Source of the DNA: Tribonema minus
Taxonomy: Eukaryota; Sar; Xanthophyceae; Tribonematales; Tribonemataceae
Direction: 5' to 3'
Length of the DNA: 64,000 nucleotides
Assembly (NCBI GenBank): GCA_017506865.1
Contig: JAFCMP010000051.1
Span: 62,001-126,000 of the forward strand
The translations under genes and the position numbers were made by a program. Positions 43,692-53,501 of the stretch are shown piece by piece (within the stretch, counting starts at the first letter, position 1; each line of letters starts with the position of its first letter). The notes below the pieces were generated by a model that saw nothing but the letters and a program-made list of their open reading frames with translations, was not told the origin of the DNA and made no database searches.

Positions 43692-46600
43692 CTACGCATT
43701 CACCGCCGTGATGCGCGACTTCTTGCCCTCGCCGAGCATGTACGCGGCGTATTCCGAGAACGTTCCTGGAAAGAAGTTTATGGTGCCGTCGTCTTCGAAC
43801 GCAAGCGTGTGCGTGCATATGCGGTCCAGGAAAAATCTGCGTGGGGGGGAGGGGAAGGGGGCGCACATCACAAAGAAGTTGACAGCCATGGGTTTTGAGT
43901 TGTATACGTATTTGTTGGGTAATGGTGGGGGGCATCGTGGGATATTTTGGCACTTGTCATCTAGTTTTGCATATCAACCAACAAAGCTACATCACGTGCA
44001 TATGCAAACCAGGAAAAATCTGCGTGTGTGTTTGTGAAGGGGGGGGGGGACAGCGTGCACATAGCAAAGGCATGGGTTGTACGCTTTATTGAAATGAATC
44101 AAAAGATTGTAGAGCTCCAGGTGACAAGGAGTGGTTTGCCGCAGCTGCAGTCATTCAATATTTTCTATATGCGTTGGATAATGGTGGGGCATTGCGGGAT
44201 GATGCTCTCTAGGGTCACTCGCCCCAATCCCCCTCAAGAGGGGGGTGAGTCACGCACTCAGACTAGGCCCACCCTAACTCTAATCCTGAACGCAACTCTC
44301 ACCCACTTACCTTGTCGTGCGAGATGACCATGGCGCAGCCATAGTCATCTCGCAAACTCCTTCAGCGCGCACTGGAGACTGCTGAGCATTGCCACATCCA
44401 TTTCATTGCATACATACATACATGTACATGTATACAGTGTACTTTCTCCTTCGATTACTAGGTACTTTTAGGACGTAAACAGCGCAGCAGCGCTAACTCA
44501 CCGGTTGTGCGAAATCAACCATGGCGCGCTCACAAACTCCTCCAGCGCGCCCTCGAGGCTGCTGAGTGTTGCTGCATCCATGCCATTTGCATACCATACA
44601 TGGTACGTGTATGCAGAGTACTTCTACATGACTATTAGTAATATGGGAATTATCACTCACCGGTCGTGCGAGATGACCATGGCGCAGCCCACAAACTCCT
44701 CTAGCGCGCCCTCCAGGCTGCTGAGCGTTGCCACATCGAGATCGTTGCTCGGCTCGTCGAACAGCAGCACATTGTGCCCGCCCTTGAGCACCTTGGCGAG
44801 GTGCACGCGGTTGCGCTCGCCGCCGCTCAAACTTCCCACCAACTTCTCCTGTGACGCTCCTTTGAGGTTGAACGCCGCGACGTACGCACGCACCGCCATC
44901 CCGTCCACCGTATCCTCCCCCTGCGCAATCTCCGCATACGCCGTCTTATTGGGGTCCAGCCCCTGCCGCGTCTGCGAAACGAGTCCCACGCTGACAGTTT
45001 CGCCCCACGTAACTGTCCCCGCGTCGGGGGTCTCCGTCCCCGCAATGATGTTGAAGAGCGTGGTCTTGCCTGTGCCGTTTGCGCCCACGATGCCTACGGT
45101 AGCGCCCGGCTCGAGCGAGAAGCTGAGGCCGCTGAACAGCACGCGGCCGTCGTACTCCTTCTTCAAGTCCCGAACTTCTAGAACCGAGTTGCCCAGCCGC
45201 GGCCCCGCGGGGATCACAATCTGCCCCCCCTCGAGCTTCGAGAGGCGGTTCCGCGCGGATGAAACTCTGTCTGCGCGCGCAGTGTAGCTGGCCATGCGCG
45301 CCTTGCTCGTGTTGCCCGCCTGCCCGCGCGTCTGTATCCAGTTCAGCTCGCGCGCCAGCCGTTTCGCCTCCGCAGCTTCACCGCGCCGCTCCACATTCAG
45401 ACGCCGCTGCTTCGCTGCGAGCCAGGCAGAGTAGTTGCCTTCGTAGGGGATGGTCGCTCCGCGGTCGATTTCGAGGATCCAGGAGGCGACGTTGTCGAGG
45501 AAGTAGCGGTCGTGCGTGACGCTGATGACCATGCCCCTGAAGGCCTGCAGGTACGTCTCGAGCCACCGCGTGCATTCCGCGTCCAGGTGGTTGGTCTGCG
45601 ACAGTTACGGCGGTTACAGCAGTTAAAAAAGGCCCGTTGGCGCATACATGCAGGTATGTCTCCAACTGCCGCGTGCACTCCGTTTCCAGGTGGTTGGTCT
45701 GTGCGATGGGGCAGTTGCGGCAGTTATGGTGGTCACAGCCGTTACACTGTCGAGGAAGTAGCGGTCGTGCGTGATGCTGATGACCACACCTCGAGCAATC
45801 GCGTGCACTCCGCATCCAGGTGGTTGGCCTGTGGCAGTTGCGGCAGTTACGGCAGTTACAGCGGTTGACGCAGGGGGCTGGCAGCGGTTACGTGCCGAGT
45901 GCAAATGCATTCTGCACTCGGCATTCTGCATCTTGGTGCTTCACTTGTGGCACTTGCAGCAGGCGCGACGCGCCGTTGTTCGGAAGCAGGTTTGGCATTA
46001 TAGTACCACAGTTTGGTTGAAGACAAGGGTTTGGGCTAGGGCACAGCCCTCACCCGCTAATCCAGAATCAGCATGTGGGCTTTCTCAAACAGCATGCGGC
46101 ACAGCGCGCCGCGCCAGTACTCACGGCCACTCAAACTTGCCTCCGCAGTATCACAATAAGGAGTGAGGATGGAACTAGGGTCAAGCTTATACGCGGAATT
46201 CTGTGCTCACCGGTTCGTCCAGTATCAGCATGTCGGGCCTCTCAAGCAGCATGTGGCACAGCGCGACGAGCTGCCGCTGAGACTTGCCACCGTAGGATAT
46301 GGTCAATAATGTTGAAGTTAGGGCGCACAACTCGCCGGCTTGTCTAATATCAAGACGTCGGGCTTTTCGAGCAGCATGCGGCACAGCGCGACGCGGCGCC
46401 GCTCGCCACTGCTGACCCTCGCCACTGTAGTATCACAATGAATACTGAGGATGGAACCAGGAATTAGGGTACACAAGGAATTCCGTGCTCACCGGCTCGT
46501 CGAGTATCAATACGTTGCTCGCCACTGCTGACCCTCGCCACTGTAGTATCACAATGAATACTGAGGATGGAACTAGGAATTAGGGCACACAAGGAATTCA

Positions 46601-47291
46601 GTGCTCACCGGCTCGTCCAGTATCAATACGTTGCTCGCTACTGCTGACCCTCGCCACTGTAGTATCACAATGAATACTGAGGATGGAACCAGGAATTAGG
46701 GTACACAAGGTATTCCGTCCGTGCTCACCGGCTCGTCGAGTATCAATACGTCGGGCTTCTCCAGCAGCATGCGGCACAGCGCGACGCGGCGCCGCTCGCC
46801 GCCGCTGAGGCTCGCCACCGGCGCGCGCGGCGGCGGCACATGCAGGCGCGCCATCGCAATCTCCACCTCGTGCTGCAGCGCCCACGCGCCTAGGTCGTCT
46901 ATGCGCGTTTGCAGCGCGGCCTGCTCCGTCAGCAGCGCGTCGAAATCGGCGTCGGGATCGCCCATTGCCGCGCTGATGGCGTCGAAACGCGCCAGCAGCG
47001 CCTCCTGCTCCGCTATCCCCAGCCGCACGTTGCCCATGACATCGAGATCCGGATCCAGTTGCGGCTCCTGGGGTAGGTATAGGATTTTGAGGCCGGGGCG
47101 GCGCCAAAGCGCTCCGTCGAATTCCGCGTCGAGTCCCGCTAGAATCTTCATGAGGGACGACTTGCCGCAGCCGTTGGCGCCGAGGACGCCGATCTTGGCG
47201 CCGTGGTTGAAGTTGAGGCTGACGCCGTCGAAGAGGGTGCGGCCGCCGGGCAGGCGCTTGCGCACGTCCACCAGTGAGAGCACCACCTCCG
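43692..47291 (-). CDS. ettA: ABC-F translation factor ATPase, EttA type (N-terminus not found)
   Basis: Exons 47291-46729, 45595-44661 and 43836-43692 join in phase to about 545 residues, close to E. coli EttA (555), lacking only the first few residues plus any targeting peptide. ABC1: Walker A GANGCGKSS, signature LSGGERRRVALCRMLLEKP, Walker B LILDEP/TNHLD (split by the intron), H-switch VTHDRYFLDNV. The linker EGNYSAWLAAKQRR and the ARELNWIQTRG arm follow. ABC2: Walker A GANGTGKTT, LSGGERNRVHLAKVL, LLFDEPSNDLD, VISHDR. The last exon adds FFLDRICTHTLAFEDDG and ends GEGKKSRITAVNA. All catalytic motifs are intact. EttA-type proteins gate ribosome entry into elongation; in an alga a plastid or mitochondrial site is plausible but unproven because exon 1, ending in phase 1 upstream of 47292, could not be identified. 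Echoes surround every exon found. Confidence 0.85.
43990..44036 (-). repeat. Echo of the ABC-F last exon's 5' border
   Basis: CGTGCATATGCAAACCAGGA with AAAAATCTGCGTG copies the acceptor and first bases of the exon at 43836. Confidence 0.75.
44300..44640 (-). repeat. Two echoes of the second ABC-F exon's 3' border
   Basis: Copies at 44305-44400 and 44495-44583 repeat the exon end (CTCGAGGG to HDR/GTGAGT on the minus strand) with donors GTAAGT and GTGAGT. The copy at 44319-44353 also contains a 35-bp imperfect palindrome absent from the true exon. Confidence 0.85.
45599..45870 (-). repeat. Echoes of the second ABC-F exon's 5' border
   Basis: CAACTGCCGCGTGCACTCCG with TTTCCAGGTGGTTGGTCTGT (45661-45702) and AATCGCGTGCACTCCGCATC with CAGGTGGTTGGCCTGTGGCA (45794-45837) copy the beginning of the exon at 45595 and its acceptor. 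They are separated by GGCAGTTACGG-type repeats. Confidence 0.85.
46040..46728 (-). repeat. Five echoes of the first ABC-F exon's 3' border
   Basis: The segment encoding LCRMLLEKPDVLILDEP and its GTGAGC donor is repeated near 46052, 46208, 46332, 46494 and 46612. The last two share an internal deletion joining ATACGTTGCTCG to the GCCACTGCTGACCC part, and are near-identical 118-bp units. Confidence 0.9.
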
Positions 47292-48250
47292 CTGCCGAGG
47301 GGGGGCAGAGGGAGGAGGACAGATGCAGTTTGCGTGTGAGTGCGCTAATTGAGTGCGTACGCACTATACTGCGTGTTGAAGTTGAGGCTCACGCCGTCAA
47401 AGAGGGTGCGGCCGCCGGGCAGGCGCTTGCGCGCGTCCCCCAGCGAGAGCACCACCTCCACTGCGAGCGATGACAATGATGTTGTCGTTAATGACGCAAG
47501 GTCAAGGTATGAGTTGCATAGCAGAGTGCACTGGAGCGGTTGTGCAGTTGAACTTGAAGTTAGCAAGCGCCCGTCTCGTGCACGTCCACCAGCAAGAGCA
47601 CCACCTCCGCTGTGAGCTATAACAAAAAATTCGGTTAGGCAACGATATTGTTATTGTTGAGGCAAGGTCAAGGAACGGCGGGTTGTGAATTGAGCGCACA
47701 CACACTGTAATGTGCTACCGCGAGCTGTCGTTGAAATTGACGTTCGGCCGCCGGGCAGGCGCTTGCGCACATCAACTGGCGACAGCACCACCTCTGCTGC
47801 ATATAAAGCAGAGGAAGGAGGACAGAAGCAGTCGCCACGTGGGTGCGCGGTGAAAATGTTGAAGTTGAAGTTGAGACAATGTTTGCGCGCAATACCACCT
47901 CCGCTGTCAGCGATGACAACACAATTGTTATTGTGAGGGCAAGGCCAAGGTACGATGGCTCGCGATGGGAACGTATAGTGCACTTCAGGTGCGGAGCTGT
48001 GTCCTGGCGGTGCAGCTGAACTTGAAGTCAGCAAGCGCCTTCTTTCTGGCGCTCGTCTACTGGCGATAGCACCAGTTCCGCTGCCAATGGAGCGGACAGC
48101 AGAACAGAGGCGCAACATTGTGTCGGTTACAGATACGTTTTGCAATTCAGCGCAGTATCTCATGCTGGAGCATGGCTGGCTTGCAATCCAAGTTGAAGTC
48201 TCGTTTGGCGTTTGCTTAGTGACAGCATAAAGTCAGCTGCCGCCGTACCC
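47292..48250 (-). repeat. Echoes of the first ABC-F exon's 5' border
   Basis: The exon start (acceptor CAG, then GGAGGTGGTGCTCTC, GTGCGCAAGCGCCTGCC, GGCGGCCGCACCCTC) recurs near 47375-47462, 47565-47612, 47745-47798, about 47890, 48035-48083 and, very decayed, near 48190-48240. All are upstream in transcript order; five of the six still have AG at the acceptor. Each turns into AACTTCAA-type sequence after 40-90 bp of exon. Confidence 0.9.
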
Positions 48251-49497
48251 TACAGGGACACGCAGCACATAGGAAGCATGTTGTACGCACCAAGTATCGC
48301 AGTCTCACATGCTGCGGATGCCAGTGTTGTCGCATAGCAAGAACACGGGCAGGTTATAACTCTGGCTCTGCATGTACGCACTGTTGAGTGTGAATGCCTT
48401 GTGTTGTGAGCCTAGCACGACAATTAAAGTTCTCACTCAAAGATTCATTGGAACATTTGCCGGCCCGTACTGCACTACCTCAATTTTCACGTAAGCAGCC
48501 CCTGATGATTCGATGCTTGAGTGTTAACACGCTGCAAATTACTAGGGTTGGCCAGCGCCAGCACCGCATCAGTTGCCAAATTAGAAGACACGAATCTGAC
48601 CCAACCATAGCTTGGTGGCGTGCATATATGAACAACTTGAACATCGATGGTAGCATCATGGGATTAGCACAACTGCGGCAGGGTCTAGGTGGCTTCCAGC
48701 TTTCAGATGTGTTGGCGTGTGGTCCATGTGCGAAGCACTTCAGTGACTTGGTGCTGCGCAACGAGTGCTCTCACAAGGAGTGTGCTATGCGTTTTTGAAA
48801 AGGTACTTGGTTTTGAGCCGATGCCCTGCAGGCCGCAAGCGCACGAGCGCCTGCGCAACCATATCACGTGGGCTGCCACCGACACGGAGCCAGTAAACAA
48901 AGCTGAAAGCGCAAGGCTACTTCAGGTGAATGATGAGGCCTTCCCTGGGTCGCAAGCATCGGCCAGCGACAGCAAGTAGGGAGGCCGATGTAGATATCAT
49001 CAGCGGGAGCAGCAGTACTCTGCGCGCAGATCCACTGACACAGACGCTGCGTGAGCAAACGAGACCAGCAGGGACTGATGCGCCCCAAGAGAATTGTTGA
49101 GTCACAGTGTCTGTTTTTTTTTCACCCGAGAGCCAACTCAATGATGATCCCGCCATGGCTGCGGAGCACACTCCAAAGCGCCTTTCCTACATTATGAGTA
49201 CTATGATATGACCATCGATAGCACAGCTTGTCTCACCTGACTGATTGGAGTTGCTGCTACTGCTGTTCTTCGCCTTGGCTTTGGTGCTCAGAACCGCCCA
49301 CTGCTCCAGTGCCCACGGCGGCCTCCTGAGGTGCCTGTGCGCTGTTCGCATCACCACTGCTCTTCTCAACGATGCACCCAGCATCATGCAAACGTTAATT
49401 AACCGCGCCGCGGGTCTCACACGATCCGCGAGTCAACTTCAAGTACTTGCAAAAGGTTTGTGCCTGTGGTTGGTGCGAGTCCAAGCCGCCTGTCGTC
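48251..49497. other. Region between the ABC-F gene and RPL27A
   Basis: The ABC-F gene's first exon and promoter (minus strand) and the RPL27A promoter (plus strand) should lie here. Open frames at 48394-48798 (plus) and 49171-48917 (minus, hydrophobic and Ser/Ala-rich, signal-like) were inspected; neither could be tied to a gene with a donor in the right phase. Confidence 0.4.
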
Positions 49498-50608
49498 ATG
49501 GTGAGTGGTTTTGCGGGAGCGCGTGGGTGATGATATGGAGTCATGGGCACGCTTGTGAAGTGGCCTGTGCTTACTGCTTACCACCAGGCTAGCACACAGT
49601 CAAGGCGCCTTGCAAGCGGAGGCCGCAAAAAGCAGATCGATGAAGCAGCTGCGCGCAATGCTGCTGATGCGCTCAGGATTTAGCAGCTGGTGTAGTCATT
49701 ACGGCGTTACTGCTCGGGCTGCAGTGAGAGTATTACTGCCTAGTCTGTGCCTCAGCCCAGGCCTACCTGTGTGAGCCGGCTGCTGCACGTCTACCCCAAC
49801 TACAGCGGCATGGTGTAGAGCTAGCATGCTGTCGAGGACAGTCAATACTGCAACCACAACACGCCCTTAGAATCAGCTAGCGAGCCTGCAGCAGCAATAA
49901 TGTGCTGCACACAGCCGCTGATGGCACACATCCTCGCGGCAGCCCAATATCCTCCCCATCCGTTGCCCGCCCGCAGTCTCGCCTTTTCGTATGCATGTTC
50001 TTTCACCCCGAAAGCTTGCGGCCATCGATGCTTATACACTTGCCTCTTGGCACAAGGCCTCACCACCTGCTCTACCCCTGAAGCTTGCACTCACTATATA
50101 CCTTCAACACACACTCGCCTCTTTGTTACAGAGCCTCACCCCCTACTCCCCCCCTCTTTCGCAGCCTTCCCGCCTATCCAAGAACCGCAAGAAGCGCGGC
50201 CACGTGTCCGCAGGGCACGGCCGCATTGGCAAGCACCGCAAGCATCCAGGTGGCCGCGGAAACGCCGGTGGCCAGCACCACCACCGCATTCTCATGGACA
50301 AGTTCCACCCGGGGTACTTCGGAAAGGTCGGCATGCGCCACTTCCACCTCCTGGGCAACCGCTACCACTGCCCCGTCGTCAACATCGACAAGCTCTGGTC
50401 GCTGCTGCCCGAGGGCGCGTACGAGGCCGCCAAGGGCGGCGACGCTAGCAAGGCGCCCGTTATCGACGTCGTCGACCACGGCTTCTTCAAGGTGCTCGGC
50501 AAGGGCCAGCTCCCCGCGATCCCCGTCATCGTGCGCGCCAAGTTCTTCTCCAAGGACGCGGAGAAGAAGATCCGCGCAGCCGGCGGCGCGTGCGTGCTGC
50601 GCGCGTAG
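49498..50608 (+). CDS. RPL27A: 60S ribosomal protein uL15 (RPL27A), two exons
   Basis: The main exon (50165-50608) encodes [12 protein letters not shown] to the terminal GGACVLRA, with [34 protein letters not shown] and [18 protein letters not shown], diagnostic of eukaryotic uL15. The protein conventionally starts MPSRL, and the exon begins exactly at the Pro codon after CTCTTTCGCAG, so the Met must come from an upstream exon. At 49498-49500 an ATG is followed directly by a strong donor (GTGAGTGG); joining it in phase 0 gives 148 residues, the length of human RPL27A. A first coding exon that is only the ATG is known for ribosomal protein genes. The ATG assignment is inference; the rest is certain. 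The protein sits in the large subunit core, assembled in the nucleolus. Confidence 0.93.
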
Positions 50609-50974
50609 AGCGCTGCTGCTGTGCTGCCGAGTGCTGTCGCCCTCAACTATACCTACCTACCCACACATTGGGGGGCATTTATTCAGCGCGGAGCGCTGCA
50701 ATGCTGCCCCCCCCCCCCCCCTCTCCTGTTCCGTTTCCAAACCCATTTCTGTGGGGCCGGAATTCATTTCAAGCGGGCAGGACCACTGCGAGCGCTGCCG
50801 TTTCCTGAGCGGTGCTGCCATTTGCTGAGCAGCATGGCGGCGAGGGGGGGCACAGGGGGCGCGGGCGGCGCGAACCGCGGGGGCGGTGGTGGCGTTGGCG
50901 GCGGCGACAGCGGGCGGTAAATGACAGTTCTGCGGTTGGACAATTGTTTTGAGTGTGTGTGCGTTTGTGTGTAT

Positions 50975-51400
50975 TGTCAGGCTGCCTGTTGTGCGCTGTG
51001 CATGTCGCTTCGATGCCTGGTGCGACGCTGTGGTGTGGTGTCGTCGGCATGTGCAGTAGCCGCCACTGTATGGCAACTGTTCTGTGAGTGTGTATATGTG
51101 TAGTGTTTGTGTAGCCTCGAGCTGTCCGTTGTGCGCTGTGCATGTCGTGTTGATTTGCCTGGTGCGTCGCTGTGGTGTGGTATCGTCGGCATGTACAGTA
51201 GCCCCCCACTGTATGGCAACTGTTCTGTGTGTGTGTGTGTGTGTGTGTAGTGTGTGTGTATCGTCAGGCTGCCTGTTGTGCGTTGCGCATGCCGTGTCAA
51301 TGACTGGTGCGCAGCTGTGTGCCCGTTGTGCGGAATTCTTTTTTTTGTCTGTGGTGTGGTATCGTCAGCATGTACAGACAGTACCCCGCACTGTAGGATG
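50975..51400. repeat. Three-unit tandem repeat downstream of RPL27A
   Basis: Units of about 140 bp (starting near 50976, 51116 and 51264) share GGCTGCCTGTTGTGCGCTG, GGTGCG(A/T)CGCTGTGGTGTGG, TATCGTCGGCATGTACAGTA and CACTGTATGGCAACTGTTCT, separated by GT-rich tracts. No coding role is seen. Confidence 0.85.
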
Positions 51401-52352
51401 ATGCATCGTGATGACAGTGTGGTTTCAACAGCTCCAGGTGCGTACTTGTGCACAAACGTTTCCAGTACTGCAACGGTAGAGTGCCTGATGTAGACTGAGT
51501 GGCTGGTGTTTTAGATCGCACTACGGTGCGCAGCGGTCAAACATTCCTGCTTTAGTTGCGCTGACGTTGGTATGTGCTCGTGCACTGGGTATAAGGTGTT
51601 GTGGGCAACACAAGAGGTGTGCTTGCACATGTAGCCATGTCGTTGACTTGTGCACTTCAACAGATTGAGTGCCTGCTATACATCTGAAGCGTGATATCTG
51701 CACTTTTGTGTTGAACTCTGGTTGGCAGACTGTGGTCGCGCATGTCTTTAGCGCCAGAAAAAACACTTTTGAAGTGCTGCATGACGTTTAGGTCAGGTGC
51801 AGATGCGGGTTCAAGCCTTGCCTAGCGTTCACCTGCATGCACAAGCAGTAATGCACACATCATACGCTCGAATGTGCCTGACTTACGGACAGGACCCGTA
51901 GTACCCTACGCCACAGCTTGACAAGTTGGAAATTTTAGTTGAAGGTTCTTTGAATTGTCCGTTGCATAAGGACGTACCATCATTGTCTCATGCAGGCCCT
52001 ATGAAGCTCCTTTGGCAATTTCTGTAGGGCAGGTCAGCGTGCCTGTGTGTATACACTGCCCCAAAGTATGGCTAGGGGAGGAAGCGCGGCTGATGTGAGG
52101 CACCTTGTATGAATCGGCATTGCCATGTAGCATGAGACACACAACGTGTACGTCACACTGTATGTTGAGCGATGATGATGACATTTGGCATCCAGCTAGA
52201 TAGATAGGGGGCACGACATAATCAACTTGCAGGTGGCCGCTTTTAGACTCTGCCCATCAACAAAGCTTGAAAACTGCACTTTGAGTATGACGGCTACTAA
52301 CCAGCAAACCTGCGGCGTGCAGTTCACAAGAGGCGTTAATTGTACATAAGCA
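51401..52352. other. Gene-free stretch
   Basis: No gene, RNA or repeat family recognised. Confidence 0.5.
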
Positions 52353-52679
52353 GTATGCACCAGCAGGATGTCAGTGCCCGGAGGAGCGCGCCCTAAAGCT
52401 CTCAAGGGCATCGCCCTGGCGCGCTTACGCTCGGCACTGTCGGCAGCGCTCCACATGGCGTACTCTGGCCGTGTCATGACACACATGGCAGAATCCAGGG
52501 GGGGGGGCACATGGAGGAGGACGTAGGGGAGGACCCCGAGATGCCATTTGGCGGCGGCGGCGTTTGAGTGGTTGTCGTTGCGACACTTTCAGACTGTCAT
52601 ACGACATGTAGATTCCTTACAGCTAGATGCCAATCATCTGGGCTTTTTCGCGCCCTGAGCGAGAATTAACAAAAAGTAC
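52353..52679 (+). mobile_element. LINE-A, 5'-truncated copy
   Basis: Plus-strand CCAGCAGGATGTCAGTGCCC through GATGCCATTTGGCGGCGG and the 3' UTR (ending CGCCCTGAGCGAGAATTAAC, AAAAAGTAC) matches LINE-A from within the endonuclease tail (SVPGGARPKALKGI) to its end. A G-run near 52500 shifts the frame relative to the 5918-6700 copy. This copy defines the element's 3' terminus best. Confidence 0.8.
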
Positions 52680-53501
52680 ATAAGCAGAGCTCGGGGTGCC
52701 AAGTGCGTGCTTCCTGGTTTCAAAAAGGGAAAATTCTTTCCTGCAGAGCAAGCCTCACATGCAAACAGCAAAGAAAACAAGCCCTTTGCTGGGGTGCCAG
52801 CAACGCAGAGTTCGATGCACGTACGGCAAAACTGACGTTGTTGGAGTTTGGCTTCCAACAGCTCAGGGCCACGACATACAGTCAAACACGCTGGCTGTCT
52901 TTCTTTTGTCAAGGGGGTGTGAGGAGCAAATGTTGCGCCACACCAGCGGACGAGCACTACTGGAATGAGACTCAAATTGAGCCTGCCCTAAACAAACGCT
53001 GCCACATTGCGCAACGTCAAGTCTCGCATATTCACCCTGACCCGCCCACGAGCGCAGTGAAGCAGCTGTGGTACCTGCAGGCTGCAAGCATTGCATGCAG
53101 CCAGCCACCTCTGCATGCAGCGCGGCTAGGACTTTCCAGTGAACGATGCACTGGAGCCTCATGCTGTGGTTTACACACCTGCTCCTGGAAAGCATGATAC
53201 CTATTAGGGTCAGCACATACTACAAATACAGCCTTTCTTCCAAAGTAGAGCGGACGTGTGCGCTTTTGCCAGCAAGCGCTCAACAATTGCAGAGCATGCA
53301 ACAGTCCCAAGAGCCCGCATCGTGACCAGCCCCACCCGGAAAACATCAACACGAATATACACAGACACACACTCAGAAACCAGGGGGAGGGGGGGGGACA
53401 AAGTCCAATCCACATGTAGGCAAATAAGGGATGCACGCGCGACGCAACAATTACTCAACACGCAACGGGCGACCGCAGCAGCAGCGCTACTGCTACCGCC
53501 G
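52680..53501. other. Gene-free stretch
   Basis: Open frames on both strands (plus 52703-53197, minus 53436-53032) carry no recognised domain. The 3' UTR of the PDZ/PH gene should lie at the right end. Confidence 0.45.

Noticed and set aside
43692-47291. ABC-F gene as a bacterial contaminant
   Set aside because: It is split by two introns with consensus borders and shows the same echo pattern as the other genes in the window.
46721-47473. 250-codon plus-strand ORF
   Set aside because: Antisense shadow of the first ABC-F exon; it shows no domain.
49991-50164. Extension of RPL27A upstream to the in-frame ATG at 49991
   Set aside because: The added 58 residues do not match any uL15 protein, and a good acceptor lies exactly before the conserved second residue.
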